DNA of 64,000 nucleotides from Streptomyces ambofaciens ATCC 23877 (GTDB lineage Bacteria > Actinomycetota > Actinomycetes > Streptomycetales > Streptomycetaceae). This document shows positions 63,901 through 64,000 of this stretch, in pieces. The first letter of the stretch is position 1. Every line of letters begins with the position of its first letter. The position numbers and the translations under genes were made by a program. Where the stretch lies: positions 2,901,001 through 2,965,000 of the forward strand of contig NZ_CP012382.1 in NCBI RefSeq assembly GCF_001267885.1. Direction: 5' to 3'. Below the pieces are notes generated by a model that saw only the letters and a program-made list of their open reading frames with translations, searched no databases and was not told the origin of the DNA.

Positions 63901-64000
63901 TGCGCTGCCTTCTCCTGGGCGATCTGGCGGGACATGATCGTGGTCAGTTCGTACGCGGTGTGGGAGGCCGCGACCGAGGTGATCTCGGCGTGGTCGTAGG
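63897..64000 (-). CDS. C-terminal end of an agmatinase/guanidino-acid hydrolase gene (partial)
   Basis: Only the last 33 residues lie in the window. They read YDHAEITSVAASHTAYELTT then IMSRQIAQEKAAQ, matching the C-terminus of the arginase/agmatinase (ureohydrolase) family, where the P-x-Y-D-H-A-E-I-T segment closes the fold. The stop overlaps the TPP-enzyme start (GTGA), so both are in one leftward operon. Confidence 0.72.
   Translation of the reverse strand, partial: YDHAEITSVAASHTAYELTTIMSRQIAQEKAAQ

Noticed and set aside
1..64000. CRISPR array, biosynthetic gene cluster, prophage or insertion sequence
   Set aside because: No regular spaced repeats, synthase modules, phage structural genes or transposase were recognised.

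Overview
The window is high-GC DNA with the codon bias, GTG starts, 4-base gene overlaps and Tat/lipobox secretory proteins of a Streptomyces chromosome. Gene content and order suggest a mostly conserved chromosomal segment, carrying one accessory patch at about 32-42.6 kb and several decayed regulatory loci. I see no rRNA, tRNA, CRISPR array or intact insertion sequence.

Layout. 0.2-5.4 kb: an ABC exporter pair, whose ATPase is fused to an extracytoplasmic alpha/beta hydrolase, and an APC amino-acid permease. 5.7-11 kb: a lipoprotein, methylmalonate-semialdehyde dehydrogenase, a small HTH protein, an acetyltransferase and a zinc alcohol dehydrogenase. 11-13.7 kb: a CsoR-type operator with copper chaperone and Cu-ATPase. 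13.7-14.4 kb: an orphan leader-like region without a gene. 14.4-21 kb: citrate synthase, RecD2-like helicase, a TOPRIM protein, and an ECF41 sigma factor divergent from a carboxymuconolactone decarboxylase.

21-32 kb holds two sugar loci. The first is a ribose-type operon (LacI, ATPase, fused permease/binding protein, ribokinase, RbsD) behind two perfect tandem LacI operators. The second is a translationally coupled oxidoreductase-DUF993-isomerase operon, divergent from its own LacI regulator.

32-42.6 kb is rich in exported proteins: a trypsin-fold protein lacking catalytic His and Ser, frameshifted relics of two secreted families, and a codirectional set of a 1127-residue ALF-repeat coiled-coil protein, a secreted DNA/RNA non-specific endonuclease and a DUF1963-like protein. 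I read this set as a candidate secreted toxin/immunity locus.

42.9-64 kb: sugar isomerase, GNAT, EamA exporter, LysR regulator, GH3 hexosaminidase, lipoprotein, S28 peptidase, a four-module ABC exporter in one chain, a phytase-like esterase, the wreckage of a DUF5753/DUF397-type regulatory locus, a TetR regulator, a GT39-type mannosyltransferase, a secreted endonuclease I, a TPP enzyme and the end of an agmatinase gene. A bipartite 43-bp element beside the decayed regulator at 58.2 kb recurs with identical spacing beside a decayed ATP-binding gene at 18.5 kb.
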